Shown piece by piece: positions 1 through 9,871 of a stretch of DNA of 35,539 nt (positions within the stretch are counted from its first letter, which is position 1; each line of letters starts with the position of its first letter). Source of the stretch: an uncultured Flavobacteriales bacterium (GTDB lineage: Bacteria; Bacteroidota; Bacteroidia; Flavobacteriales_D; Crocinitomicaceae). The notes beneath the pieces were generated by a model. That model was not told the DNA's origin. It saw only the letters and a program-made list of their open reading frames with translations, and did not search any database. A program made the translations under genes and the position numbers. The DNA is taken from assembly GCA_938092255.1 (NCBI GenBank), contig CALKHF010000020.1, positions 1-35,539 of the forward strand. Reading direction: 5' to 3'.

Positions 1-1
1 T

Positions 2-43
2 TCTAATCAATCTATAATGAAGGGCGACATTCAATATGTGTAA
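2..43 (+). CDS. 3' end of an upstream CDS truncated by the window edge (reads ...SNQSIMKGDIQYV*)
   Basis: Open frame from position 2 to TAA at 41-43, ending 10 nt before the likely dut ATG at 54; too short to identify. Confidence 0.35.
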   Translation, partial: SNQSIMKGDIQYV

Positions 44-53
44 ATTTGAACTA

Positions 54-494
54 ATGGAGAACAAGATTAAAATAATAAACACATCAAATAATCCAAACCC
101 TGAATATAAAACTTCGGGTTCCTCTGGCATGGATGTACGCGCCTTTGTTTTGGCACCGGTTGAGATAGCCCCATTAAATAGAGCCTTGATTAAAACAGGG
201 TTGTTTTTAGAAATGAATGAAACGTTAGAGTGCCAAGTAAGGCCTAGGAGCGGACTTGCTCTCAAAAAAGGCATCACGGTATTAAATAGTCCAGGAACGA
301 TTGACGCAGACTACAGGGGAGAGCTAGGGATAATATTAATGAACCTATCTAACGACAAGGTTGTAATAGAAAGCGGCGATAGAATAGCACAACTGGTATT
401 TGCGAAAGTAGAAAAGGTTGTTCTGGAAAATGTAGATGTAGTTAATAAGACTGATCGTGGAGAAGGAGGCTTTGGAAGTACAGGAATAAAATAA
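54..494 (+). CDS. dut: dUTP diphosphatase (dUTPase)
   Basis: dUTPase motifs SSGMDVRA, RSGLALKKGITVLNSPGTIDADYRGELG, C-terminal RGEGGFGSTG. The ORF opens at 36, but ATG at 54 fits better after the upstream stop at 43. Confidence 0.95.
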   Translation: MENKIKIINTSNNPNPEYKTSGSSGMDVRAFVLAPVEIAPLNRALIKTGLFLEMNETLECQVRPRSGLALKKGITVLNSPGTIDADYRGELGIILMNLSNDKVVIESGDRIAQLVFAKVEKVVLENVDVVNKTDRGEGGFGSTGIK

Positions 495-501
495 AGAAAA
501 T

Positions 502-1518
502 ATGAAGATAATTGTACCAATGGCAGGAAGAGGTAGTCGATTAAGACCTCATACTTTGACTGTACCTAAACCGCTAGTTCATGTTGCGGGTAAACCAATC
601 GTTCATCGTTTGGTAGAAGATATTGCAGAAATGTGTGACGATAAAATTGAGGAAATTGCATTCATTATTGGTGATTTTGGAAAAGAAGCAGAGGCAGAGC
701 TTTTAAATGTTGCAGAAAAGCTAGGAGCAAAAGGGTCTATCTTTTATCAAAACGAACCACTTGGAACGGCTCATGCGGTATTATGTGCATCAGAAAAATT
801 GTCAGGCCCTGTAATTGTAGCTTTTGCAGATACCTTGTTTAAGGCGGAGTTTAAAATTTCAGAAAAACAAGAAGGAATAATATGGGTTAAACAAATAGAA
901 GACCCGAGTGCTTTTGGTGTCGTAAAAATGAACCAAGAAGGAATTATAACCGACTTTATTGAAAAGCCAAAAGAGTATGTTTCCGACCTAGCCATGATAG
1001 GGATTTACTATTTTAAATCTGGAGAATCTTTAAAAACAGAACTTGATTATTTGATTGATAATGATCAAAGAAAAGGAGGAGAGTATCAATTACCCGACGC
1101 ATTGAGAAGACTTACGGAAAAAGGTACATCATTTGTTCCAGGAAAAGTAACACATTGGTTAGATTGCGGAAATAAAAAAGCGACAGTTGAAACAAACCAG
1201 TCTGTTTTAAATTTTGAGCAAGAAAAGGGAATCCAATTGATTAGTTCTGAATCAGAACTAACGGAATGTATCATAATAGAACCATGCTTTATTGGAAAAG
1301 GAGCAAAAATAACACGGTCGGTTATCGGTCCACATGTTTCCGTAGGCGCAAAATCTGAAATAACTGATTCAAGAATAACAAATTCAATAATTCAACAAAA
1401 CACAACGGTTTCGAATATGATTTTTACAGACTCAATGGTAGGAGCTCAATCAAAAGTAAACGGAACTCCCCGAGATTTAAGTGTTGGAGACTATACAGAA
1501 ATGGGTGATGCGAATTAG
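502..1518 (+). CDS. Sugar-nucleotide nucleotidyltransferase (NTP_transferase domain plus hexapeptide/left-handed beta-helix C-terminus)
   Basis: N-terminal MKIIVPMAGRGSRLRPHTLTVPKPLVHVAGKPI signature; C-terminal hexapeptide-like repeats (IGKGAKITRSVIGPHVSVGAKSEITDSRI). Confidence 0.88.
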   Translation: MKIIVPMAGRGSRLRPHTLTVPKPLVHVAGKPIVHRLVEDIAEMCDDKIEEIAFIIGDFGKEAEAELLNVAEKLGAKGSIFYQNEPLGTAHAVLCASEKLSGPVIVAFADTLFKAEFKISEKQEGIIWVKQIEDPSAFGVVKMNQEGIITDFIEKPKEYVSDLAMIGIYYFKSGESLKTELDYLIDNDQRKGGEYQLPDALRRLTEKGTSFVPGKVTHWLDCGNKKATVETNQSVLNFEQEKGIQLISSESELTECIIIEPCFIGKGAKITRSVIGPHVSVGAKSEITDSRITNSIIQQNTTVSNMIFTDSMVGAQSKVNGTPRDLSVGDYTEMGDAN

Positions 1519-3211
1519 TATATTGTTTCTTCTTTTAATAATAATGTTTTCGTGTAGAACGATTGAAAAAACCACGAATTCTATTAAAAGCGAAACATAT
1601 ATAAGCGCTTTTCATGAAGGAATCAGATTAAAATTGATAGGCAACTATGAAGGAGCGATTGCGCGATTTAAAAAATGTCTAAAAGAAAAACCAGAAGACG
1701 ATGCCAGTCATTTTGCCATTGCTCAAATTTCATTGATAAACGGAGATTTAGAACAAGCAAAATATCACACGATACAGGCTGCAAAAGGTGATGAATCAAA
1801 TCTGTACTATCAAATTGAGTTAGGGTACATGTATAGAGAGACCGCAGAACACGAAAAGTCTGCAGCCGTTTTTGAGGAGATTATTTCTAAACGCCCAACC
1901 AATTCTAATTATTACTTTGAGAGCGCTTTGTCTTGGGAGCTTTCTGGAAACATCAAAAAGGCTATATCCGTTTTAAACTTTTTAGAACAAAATGTGGGAA
2001 TTCATGTTGAAGCATCATTAAAAAAGCACGTTTGGCTTAAAGGGCTGATGAAAATAAAAGAGGCAGAGCACGAGTTATTAAAAGTGTTGGAAATAGAGAA
2101 CAATAATCAATATGTTATAGCGACCCTCGTAGACTTTTATTTGAACTCAGGTCAAATAGAATTAGGTATGCTTCAGTTAAAAAAGTTAGTGGAGCTTGAT
2201 CCTAAAAACGGAACAGGCCTAATTCTTCTTGCTCAATATGAATTCGAAAGAAAAAAAATAGAGAATAGTAAAGGGCTTTATTCTAAAGCCATTTTATCCG
2301 AAAACCTAATGGCTGAAGAAGTAAAAGAGGTGTTGAATTTTTTTATTCATTATACAGATAAGAGTTCCATCAACTCAATCTTAACAACAGTTGAAACTTA
2401 TTATGGTGAAAATGATACCATAATGATGCTAACAGGAGACGTTTACATTAAAAACAAAGAATTTGGGAGCGCGATTAAAAGTTATGAAAAAGCACTGTCA
2501 ACTAATCCAGGAAACTATTTGATTTGGGAGCGGGTTTTATATCATTATTATGATTTCCAGCAATGGAAACAACTTATTGAGAAAGGGAAAAAGGCAATCA
2601 AAACGTTTCCTCTAAAAACAGTACCCTATTATCTGTTGAGTGTTTCATACAATCAAACCAATCAGTTTCTTCTGGCTCAACAATATGCCAACGATGGGCT
2701 TTTTACCGTTGTAGATGACCCTGTTGTTAAGTCAGACTTGCAAGGCCAACTTGCTGAATCTTATTTTGGGCAAAATCGTTTTGCGGATGCTAAAAAAGAG
2801 TATTTAAAAGCGATTGAAATAGGGAAGGCACACGAAAACCAATACTTGATTTTTAATTTTTGCCTAAGGCTTTATGAAAAAAAGGTTTATTTAGATTTGG
2901 CATTAAGCTTGATTAATGAGTTGATTGAAAAAAATGGAACAAACTTTGATTTGTTGTTGAAGGCCGACCTGCTTTTTGAAAAAAAGCGCTTTAATGAGGC
3001 TAAAAAGATTTATCAAGGTGTATTGATTGACATGATAAAGCAGGAGGACACCCTTGAGGAACAGGCAATGGTGAATGAGAGGCTGGGTGATTCTTTTGCC
3101 AAATTAAAAAACATTGAAAACGCATTGCGGTATTGGAGGGAGGCGGCAAGGCTTGGTCCTGGAAGTGAACTTCTTGAAAAAAAAATATTGAATGAAGAAT
3201 ATATGGAATAA
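1508..3211 (+). CDS. TPR-repeat lipoprotein
   Basis: ORF opens at GTG 1481; ATG 1508 gives the lipoprotein signal MRISILFLLLIIMFSC. Repeated TPR-like helices (e.g. GDVYIKNKEFGSAIKSYEKALSTNPGN). Overlaps the stop of the previous gene. Confidence 0.85.
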   Translation: MRISILFLLLIIMFSCRTIEKTTNSIKSETYISAFHEGIRLKLIGNYEGAIARFKKCLKEKPEDDASHFAIAQISLINGDLEQAKYHTIQAAKGDESNLYYQIELGYMYRETAEHEKSAAVFEEIISKRPTNSNYYFESALSWELSGNIKKAISVLNFLEQNVGIHVEASLKKHVWLKGLMKIKEAEHELLKVLEIENNNQYVIATLVDFYLNSGQIELGMLQLKKLVELDPKNGTGLILLAQYEFERKKIENSKGLYSKAILSENLMAEEVKEVLNFFIHYTDKSSINSILTTVETYYGENDTIMMLTGDVYIKNKEFGSAIKSYEKALSTNPGNYLIWERVLYHYYDFQQWKQLIEKGKKAIKTFPLKTVPYYLLSVSYNQTNQFLLAQQYANDGLFTVVDDPVVKSDLQGQLAESYFGQNRFADAKKEYLKAIEIGKAHENQYLIFNFCLRLYEKKVYLDLALSLINELIEKNGTNFDLLLKADLLFEKKRFNEAKKIYQGVLIDMIKQEDTLEEQAMVNERLGDSFAKLKNIENALRYWREAARLGPGSELLEKKILNEEYME

Positions 3212-4010
3212 TATTATTTACAGCGTTACACTTTCAGTGGTTTTAGCTTCTTGCTCGAGCCAATGGTCGGAGGTTGGTGAAAAACCCCAAAAGCTCCCGA
3301 AACTAAAAGAAAAGCTGTTTATAGAAAAAATAGACAGCCTTCACTCTAAAAGACCACATTACTTTTATTCAAAAATAAAAGTGACGTATTCTGATGAAGA
3401 AAGAAAGGTGTCTTTTAAGTCTTCGGTGAATATTGTACAAGATTCGGCTTTGAGCGCGATACTATCTTATGCTGCAATACCAGTTTTTACCGCATATTTA
3501 GATACTGAAAAGATTACTATTGTTAATAAAAAAGACAAATGCTATACAGAAAAGGCCATTACTGATTATTCAGAGCTTTGGGGTATAGAAATGTCATTTG
3601 AAAACATCCAAGAACTATTCTTTGGTCTGCCAATAGGTTACATAAAAAGCGCCAAGTATCACGTTTTAAGTAATCCATATGAGTATATTATTTCTACGCA
3701 TAAAAAGCGTGAACAGAAAAAAAGCGAAAAACGTCACAAATCGAATTTAATTTATACTTATGAATTGAATACGGACGCAAAAAGCCTTTCTTCTGCCCAT
3801 ATTTACAGTCCTGCTGATTCGTTTAAAATTGATATAAAATATATTGAGTGGCAAGAAAAAGAAGGTAGCCATTACCCTAAAGAGATGAAAATTTCTCTTT
3901 TGGGACCGAAAACGACGGCTGAAATTAAACTTGTGTTTAATAAGTTAAGAATCAACATGCCAAGAAAACTATCGCTAATTATCCCTGAAAATTATGAAAC
4001 GTGTAATTAA
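3192..4010 (+). CDS. DUF4292-type lipoprotein
   Basis: Signal and lipobox MKNIWNNIIYSVTLSVVLASC; sequence pattern and position between TPR and EnvC-like genes match the Bacteroidota DUF4292 neighbourhood. Confidence 0.72.
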   Translation: MKNIWNNIIYSVTLSVVLASCSSQWSEVGEKPQKLPKLKEKLFIEKIDSLHSKRPHYFYSKIKVTYSDEERKVSFKSSVNIVQDSALSAILSYAAIPVFTAYLDTEKITIVNKKDKCYTEKAITDYSELWGIEMSFENIQELFFGLPIGYIKSAKYHVLSNPYEYIISTHKKREQKKSEKRHKSNLIYTYELNTDAKSLSSAHIYSPADSFKIDIKYIEWQEKEGSHYPKEMKISLLGPKTTAEIKLVFNKLRINMPRKLSLIIPENYETCN

Positions 4011-5259
4011 TGTTATTTTGTTTTTCAGTATTTGTTTTGGTGTCATGTCACAATCTAAAAGCGACAAACTAAAAAAAGAGCAAAAAAAACTTGAAAAAAA
4101 GATAACAAATACCAAAAGCTTATTGCAAAAGGTCTCTTCAAGCAGGGAAGCCTCACTCAATGAATTGAAGCTTATTGAAAACCAAATTACTAGCCGAGAA
4201 GCGCTATTGAAAATCTATGATAACCAGATAAAAATGGCAGATGTTTATATTCAGGAAAAAGAAGAAAAAGTAAAAGAATTAACACTCCGAATGGAAAGGC
4301 TTAAAGCACAATACAAAGAGATGATTATTAATGCCTATAAAAACAGAAATAAAAACGGCCAAATGATGTTCGTTTTGTCCGCAGATAGTTATTATGAAGC
4401 ACAAAAAAGAAATAAATATTTAAAAAGTGTTTCAGCACTGCATAAAAAACAAGCCGCCTTAATTGTGCAAGACCAAGTGAAAATTAAAGAGGAGATTGAA
4501 GCCATAGAGATTGAAAAAAAGAAAAAGAAGGAGACCTTAACTCAGAAAAGAATGGAAAGGGAACTAATTGTGACGGACAGAGAGAAAAAAATCGAAGTAT
4601 TTGAAAAAATCCAAAAAGAAGAAAGTTTGTTAATTGCTGAAATCCGGAGAAATGAAATAAAAAAACAAGCGATTAAAAAGAAAATAAATGAGGCGATTAG
4701 AAGGGAACTTGCAGAAATTGAGAGAAAAAGAAGAGAAGCAGAAAAACGAAGATTAGAAGTGGCACGCAGAAAGGGAGAAGTTCCAAAAGCAACCACGACA
4801 AAGTTAAACGATGAATCATCAGAGGGAAAGATAAGCAGCAAAAAGTTTCAAAACAATAGAGGAGCGCTTCCCTGGCCAGTTGCGAAAGGGTCAATAACGG
4901 AAAAGTACGGTAAAAACCAGCACCCATCCCTGAGGGGCGTATTTACGAATAATAACGGGATAGATATATCGTGTCCAACAAACTCTTTAGTGCGAACCAT
5001 TTTTGAAGGAGAGGTAACCAGTGTTTTTACAATTCCAGGATCTGGAAAGGTTATTATTATTAAGCATGGAAATTATCGAACAGTCTACAGCAACCTGAAA
5101 GAAACAACAGTGTCTAAAGGAGACAAAGTAAAAACAAAGCAACAAGTAGGAACGATTTTAAGCGAGGGAAACACCTTAGGCTTACTTCATTTTGAAGTAC
5201 ACCTTGTAAGCGGAACGACAACAAAAAGCCTTAACCCTGCTTTATGGATTGATCGTTAG
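3994..5259 (+). CDS. EnvC-like murein hydrolase activator (coiled coil plus degenerate M23/LytM domain)
   Basis: Signal peptide, long charged coiled coil, C-terminal LytM fold (NNNGIDISCPTNSLVRTIFEGEVTSVF...HFEVHLVSG...LNPALWI) with zinc ligands replaced. Confidence 0.88.
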   Translation: MKRVINVILFFSICFGVMSQSKSDKLKKEQKKLEKKITNTKSLLQKVSSSREASLNELKLIENQITSREALLKIYDNQIKMADVYIQEKEEKVKELTLRMERLKAQYKEMIINAYKNRNKNGQMMFVLSADSYYEAQKRNKYLKSVSALHKKQAALIVQDQVKIKEEIEAIEIEKKKKKETLTQKRMERELIVTDREKKIEVFEKIQKEESLLIAEIRRNEIKKQAIKKKINEAIRRELAEIERKRREAEKRRLEVARRKGEVPKATTTKLNDESSEGKISSKKFQNNRGALPWPVAKGSITEKYGKNQHPSLRGVFTNNNGIDISCPTNSLVRTIFEGEVTSVFTIPGSGKVIIIKHGNYRTVYSNLKETTVSKGDKVKTKQQVGTILSEGNTLGLLHFEVHLVSGTTTKSLNPALWIDR

Positions 5260-6670
5260 TCAGAGGAAGACTCATTGCTATAATCATGGAGCACATTGCC
5301 CACACCGGAACAGCTGCTTTGTCTGTATCAAGATAATTATTTAAAAAAGCGTGAATAAAATAAGAAGAGAGTGAAATAATTATTCCCATAATTAATAGTT
5401 TAGTATCACTTTCTTTTTCAGGGGTTTGGTGGTAAAGACGAATTGCACAAATAAAGATTGAGGCAACTATTGATAAAAAAAGCAGAAGTCCTAATAACCC
5501 TGTTTCAGATAATGCTCCTAGATATTCACTGTGTGCATTACCCATATCACCGAAATTTGTAGATATGATTGTTTGATTTTCAGGGTCCTGAAAGGGAGCA
5601 TATTCAAAGGCATACGTGCCTGGCCCAAAACCAGTTATAGGCTCCTTTATGAACATTTGTATAGCACAATCCCAGCGATTGATTCTCTCCAAGTTTGATG
5701 CGTCAGTCGTAACGTTTGCCGCACTTTGAATTTTTTCTTCAAAAGCTTCAGTTGTATGCTCGTGCTTGTTTTCTCCTAATGCGATTTGTATGTTATCCCA
5801 TTGGGCGTATATAACGAGAGCAAAGGCCAAGCCCAAACCGATTAAAAACTTGAAATTCACTTTAAAATAGACCAGCAGGCCAATTATCGAAGCAAATAAA
5901 ACACTTAACCAGGCAGCTCGAGTATATGAAAAGATTAAGCCGACTATCAATATAAGGTTTAATAGAATTAATATGGCTTTTGATAATGGAGGGCTTCCTT
6001 TTTGTTTTAAAAGAGCAAGACTTATAGGAATACACAACGCAACGGTTGCGCCATAAATGGTGTGGTCTTTAAAAAATGGCCACATCACCCAATGCCCTTC
6101 TTCCTCACCAAAACCGTAAATGGAGTGATGAACTAAAGTAAAACAAACGACCAAGCAACAAGACACAATAAACAACCAAAGGAAAACGACTCTATTTTCA
6201 TGTTTTCGAAAGAAGTGCGTTCCAAAGATTAATAAAGGAATAATGAACCAAAGCTTTGCCAAAACAGATTTAAAAGAAATCAAAGGATCTGTGCTGGTAA
6301 TTGAAGTGAAAATAAGCCAAATTATATATGCAAGAACACAAATAATGATTGGGCTACGCCATATTCTTAGATCTAAAAAAGGAGATTTTATTTGAATAAA
6401 AAGAAACAGAATCATTAAACCAAACAGCAAAGGCTCCGTAGGAAGAAATAATCCTAGACTATCTGTGTATTCTTCAATATTTACAGAGAGAGGTGTAAGA
6501 AAAGCAATAGATAAAAAAAACTTTTCTGTTTCAAAAATTGCCAAATAAATAAAAAGAAGGGCAATGGGAAAGAGGCAGAGCGCCTCCATTCTTAATGAGT
6601 TAAAAAAAGCAAATATTGCGGTAAGACACAGAGCGCCAGAGAGTAAACTGATTTTATTGACGCTAGTCAT
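5231..6670 (-). CDS. O-antigen ligase / polymerase family membrane protein (Wzy_C)
   Basis: Polytopic membrane protein with SYTRAAWLS, GFGPGTYAFEYAPF and NAHSEYLGALSETGLLGLLLFL motifs typical of WaaL/Wzy_C. Confidence 0.87.
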   Translation of the reverse strand: MTSVNKISLLSGALCLTAIFAFFNSLRMEALCLFPIALLFIYLAIFETEKFFLSIAFLTPLSVNIEEYTDSLGLFLPTEPLLFGLMILFLFIQIKSPFLDLRIWRSPIIICVLAYIIWLIFTSITSTDPLISFKSVLAKLWFIIPLLIFGTHFFRKHENRVVFLWLFIVSCCLVVCFTLVHHSIYGFGEEEGHWVMWPFFKDHTIYGATVALCIPISLALLKQKGSPPLSKAILILLNLILIVGLIFSYTRAAWLSVLFASIIGLLVYFKVNFKFLIGLGLAFALVIYAQWDNIQIALGENKHEHTTEAFEEKIQSAANVTTDASNLERINRWDCAIQMFIKEPITGFGPGTYAFEYAPFQDPENQTIISTNFGDMGNAHSEYLGALSETGLLGLLLFLSIVASIFICAIRLYHQTPEKESDTKLLIMGIIISLSSYFIHAFLNNYLDTDKAAVPVWAMCSMIIAMSLPLTNDQSIKQG

Positions 6671-6671
6671 T

Positions 6672-7676
6672 TTAAGACTTAAGCTTTAATTCTTTATATC
6701 GCTCAATAATAAGAAGGGAGAAGACAATGAAAATAAAAGAACCAAATGCTGCGATTATTGTCAAAATAATTCTTTTGGGCTGGTCTTTTTTATCTGCCAC
6801 TTTCGCTCTTTGGACAACAAACTTGTGACTAAAAACCATCGCTGCATCTGATTCTGCTTGCTCATATGCGACTTTAAAATCTTCTAGTTTTATAATCATT
6901 TCATTTCTTTTCCTTTCTAAACCATCGAATGTTGAGCCCAGTAAAGAATTGACTTCTATCTTCTGTTGTAATTGAGTTTTTTCCTTTGGGTTTTTTGAAT
7001 CAACCAATGCCTGAAAAAGTCTAGACCTGACATCTAGAGAAACCACACCCAATTTGGACAAGCTGTCCATTTTATTTAATAAGGCATTGATATCATTTTC
7101 AAGTTGTTCTTTTTTTCTCTTTGTAATCTGAAATGCAGGTAAGGTTCTCTTTCGAATAATGTTATTTTTTACAGTGTCAATTAAGTTGATAATTTCGTTT
7201 GCCATTTTTGCGGCTAGCTTGGGGTCTCTATCTAAAACATCAATTTTTATTGACCCAAACCTCGTTCTTTCAAATGAAAAATGCCCCTCATAGGCAGTAT
7301 TCAACTTGTCATATTTGTTTCCATCACTTTCTTTAATATTGTAGTGCTTCATCAAATCATATTTCTCAACAATTAAGTCTTTTAATTCTGCAGATTGTAA
7401 AATTTGAACCAATTGTTCCGCCTGTTCTTCCTCACCAAAATCCATTGAAGATGCTTTAGTATTTCTCTGTTCAGAAAAAGACACAGAACTTGATGCCGCA
7501 GGGAATACGATTGCCGTCGAAAGATACAAGGGCGTAATTAAATACGAAAGCCCAAAGGTTAAAGCACTTACAACGAATGAAAAAGACAGAATTATTTTTC
7601 TTTTTCGAAATAAAAATGTCAACAACCGTTCTCTTTCTTCGTTTAAGTTTAAATCATTTTTTTCCATTAGAATCAT
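6672..7676 (-). CDS. Wzz-type chain-length determinant / polysaccharide co-polymerase
   Basis: N-terminal TM then LITPLYLSTAIVFP, central coiled coil, C-terminal KKDQPKRI followed by TM; start may be the internal ATG at 7667. Confidence 0.82.
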   Translation of the reverse strand: MILMEKNDLNLNEERERLLTFLFRKRKIILSFSFVVSALTFGLSYLITPLYLSTAIVFPAASSSVSFSEQRNTKASSMDFGEEEQAEQLVQILQSAELKDLIVEKYDLMKHYNIKESDGNKYDKLNTAYEGHFSFERTRFGSIKIDVLDRDPKLAAKMANEIINLIDTVKNNIIRKRTLPAFQITKRKKEQLENDINALLNKMDSLSKLGVVSLDVRSRLFQALVDSKNPKEKTQLQQKIEVNSLLGSTFDGLERKRNEMIIKLEDFKVAYEQAESDAAMVFSHKFVVQRAKVADKKDQPKRIILTIIAAFGSFIFIVFSLLIIERYKELKLKS

Positions 7677-7731
7677 TTCAGACTACGAAAATAGGACTTA
7701 TAAAGACAATTGAAACTCTATTTCTTATAAT

Positions 7732-9171
7732 TTATTTTATTCTTCTTGAAGAGAAATAAAGTTTTTTCATAGAATTTAGATCTATCAAGGACAATGAAAA
7801 GGTTAATAGAAACCCAACAATAAGCTGGAGAAGAATTAAATAATCACTATTACTAAAATAATGGCTTAGACAAAACAGCACACCAATGAGAACGGAAAAC
7901 TTAAGAAACCCAATGATTTTAAGAGGAATCTTGAATTTTACAACGCAATAACAAAACTGTAAAATTGCTGTTACAATTTGAGTGAAAAAGGTTGCGATTG
8001 CTGCGCCTAATGCGCCATGACTGGGTATAAGTAAAATATTTATACAGACATTGGCAATGATCCCCCCCAGAGAAATAAAGTTTAAAGCTCTGAGGTTTCC
8101 ATTTGCCGTCAACAATGTTCCAAAAATAAAATTCATACATATTGGAAAAAAACCGAGCATTAAAAATTGAAATGGTTCAATTGCCTCCAAATAGTCTGAA
8201 TAGATCAACCCTAAGATATAAGAGGAATTGTAGCAGGTAATAAATATGATAATAATGACACCGCTTAACAATAAATTTGCAGAAGTTTTGACCAGTTCTA
8301 AAACAGAAGGAATGGATTCTTTTAGTTGTTTTGAAAACAAAGGAAATAATAAGCCAGCGAATATCATTCCAAACATGTACAGCGCATCAAGTAGCCGAAA
8401 CCCCTGAGCGTAAACCCCTGACTCATAAGCTCCATTAACGTGAATCCTCTCAAGCATTACTCCATCTACCCTAGTATACAATAACATTAAAACAATAAGA
8501 AGAGCATACGGCCAACTTTTTTTAATTAGGCGAATACTAAAAGATGGATCCCATGAGAAGTAGGGGCGCTTGAGATGCTTTATTAGTAAAATGAAACCTA
8601 CGACCAAGGTTGCGCCATAGCAAAAGGTCTGGATCCAAATAAACCATTCAATTTGGAGGTTCTTCGGAGCCCAAGGAGAAAACAGAAGAAGGCCACCAAC
8701 TATAATTAACAAGCCGCGGTCCAAAACAGAAATAAAAGCATCTGTTTTGAAAAAATGAAACCCCGCAAAATGACTTCTAAAGTATGCGATAGTCAAAATT
8801 AAAAATTGATTTAAAATGAGAAAAGAAAGCAGAAACAACGGGCGTCCAGAATAGCCTAAAAAATAGGCTAGGCTAAAAGTGAAAATACTGTATAAACTAA
8901 AAAGAATTATTCTAAAGGTGAAAACCCGACCGAAGTATTTTTTAATCTCCTCTGGGTTTTGCGCTAAGTTTTTCGTCGTGTAATTGTTAATTCCAAAATC
9001 GAGGAGAATGTTAAATAAAACAGAGAGGTTCAACAAGGAAAAATAAAGGCCGTAATTTTCAGGCCCAACCCTATTTTGAACCGTTGCGTCTATTCCGAAT
9101 AACGCGATAGGTTTAATCAGGAGGTTCAATAGAACCATTAATACCAAATTCGAAAAGAAAATTCTTTGCAT
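7732..9171 (-). CDS. Polysaccharide flippase, MATE/MVF superfamily (Wzx-like)
   Basis: About 12-14 TM segments, N-terminal LLNLLIKPIALFGIDATVQNRVGPENYGLYFSLLNLSVLFNILLDFGINNY typical of Wzx-like transporters. Confidence 0.87.
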   Translation of the reverse strand: MQRIFFSNLVLMVLLNLLIKPIALFGIDATVQNRVGPENYGLYFSLLNLSVLFNILLDFGINNYTTKNLAQNPEEIKKYFGRVFTFRIILFSLYSIFTFSLAYFLGYSGRPLFLLSFLILNQFLILTIAYFRSHFAGFHFFKTDAFISVLDRGLLIIVGGLLLFSPWAPKNLQIEWFIWIQTFCYGATLVVGFILLIKHLKRPYFSWDPSFSIRLIKKSWPYALLIVLMLLYTRVDGVMLERIHVNGAYESGVYAQGFRLLDALYMFGMIFAGLLFPLFSKQLKESIPSVLELVKTSANLLLSGVIIIIFITCYNSSYILGLIYSDYLEAIEPFQFLMLGFFPICMNFIFGTLLTANGNLRALNFISLGGIIANVCINILLIPSHGALGAAIATFFTQIVTAILQFCYCVVKFKIPLKIIGFLKFSVLIGVLFCLSHYFSNSDYLILLQLIVGFLLTFSLSLIDLNSMKKLYFSSRRIK

Positions 9172-9172
9172 A

Positions 9173-9871
9173 TTATTGCTTTACGAGCAACTTGAACCCT
9201 ATACCATGTACATTCATTATTTCAATATTAGAGTCTTCTTTTAATAGCTTACGTAATTTGGCAATGTAAACATCCATGCTTCTGCCGTTAAAGTAATTAT
9301 CATCACCCCAAACGGCGCGCAAAGCAGCTTGTCGGTCTAGAAGCTCATTTTGATTTTGAACCAATAAACGCAAGAGCATATTTTCTTTGGTAGTTAGTTT
9401 TTTAACGCCGTCTTCCAGGTGTAATACGCTGAGTTCTGGTTCATATTCAATTTTACCAACATGAATTTTTTCCTGAACATTTTTTTGATGAGGTTCTGCT
9501 CTTTTAAGTATTGCTTTAATTCGAGCCAGAAGCTCTTCCATTGAAAAAGGCTTCGTAATATAATCATCGGCACCGACATCAAACCCCTTTAGCTTATCCT
9601 CTTTCATCGATTTTGCAGACAAAAACAATAGAGGAACTTTACGGTCTAAAAGTCGCACTTCTGAACCTAATGTAAAACCATCCATTTCAGGCATCATTAC
9701 GTCTAAAATAAGAAGGTCGAAATGATGTTTAGTATTGTTAAAAAGTTCGTAGGCGATTTTTCCATTTCTAGCCAATTCTACACGAAACCCTTTTGCCTGA
9801 AGGAAGGATACAAGTAGTTTTCCCAAATTCTCATCGTCTTCAGCTAATAATATGTTTTTATTTTCCTTCAT
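9173..9871 (-). CDS. OmpR/PhoB-family response regulator
   Basis: Receiver domain NILLAEDDENLGKLL...LLILDVMMPEMDG...KPF; C-terminal winged helix TTKENMLLRLLVQNQNELLDRQAALRAVWGDDNYFNGRSMDVYIAKLRKLL. Confidence 0.96.
   Translation of the reverse strand: MKENKNILLAEDDENLGKLLVSFLQAKGFRVELARNGKIAYELFNNTKHHFDLLILDVMMPEMDGFTLGSEVRLLDRKVPLLFLSAKSMKEDKLKGFDVGADDYITKPFSMEELLARIKAILKRAEPHQKNVQEKIHVGKIEYEPELSVLHLEDGVKKLTTKENMLLRLLVQNQNELLDRQAALRAVWGDDNYFNGRSMDVYIAKLRKLLKEDSNIEIMNVHGIGFKLLVKQ

Noticed and set aside
41-48. TAAATTTG as a dut promoter
   Set aside because: Overlaps the upstream stop, no -33 element, and the gene appears to be in an operon; a chance match in AT-rich DNA is likely.
4542-4927. 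Minus-strand ORFs of 99 and 76 aa antisense to the EnvC-like gene
   Set aside because: Low-complexity Phe/Ser/Leu-rich products are the expected complement of a Lys/Glu-rich coiled coil.
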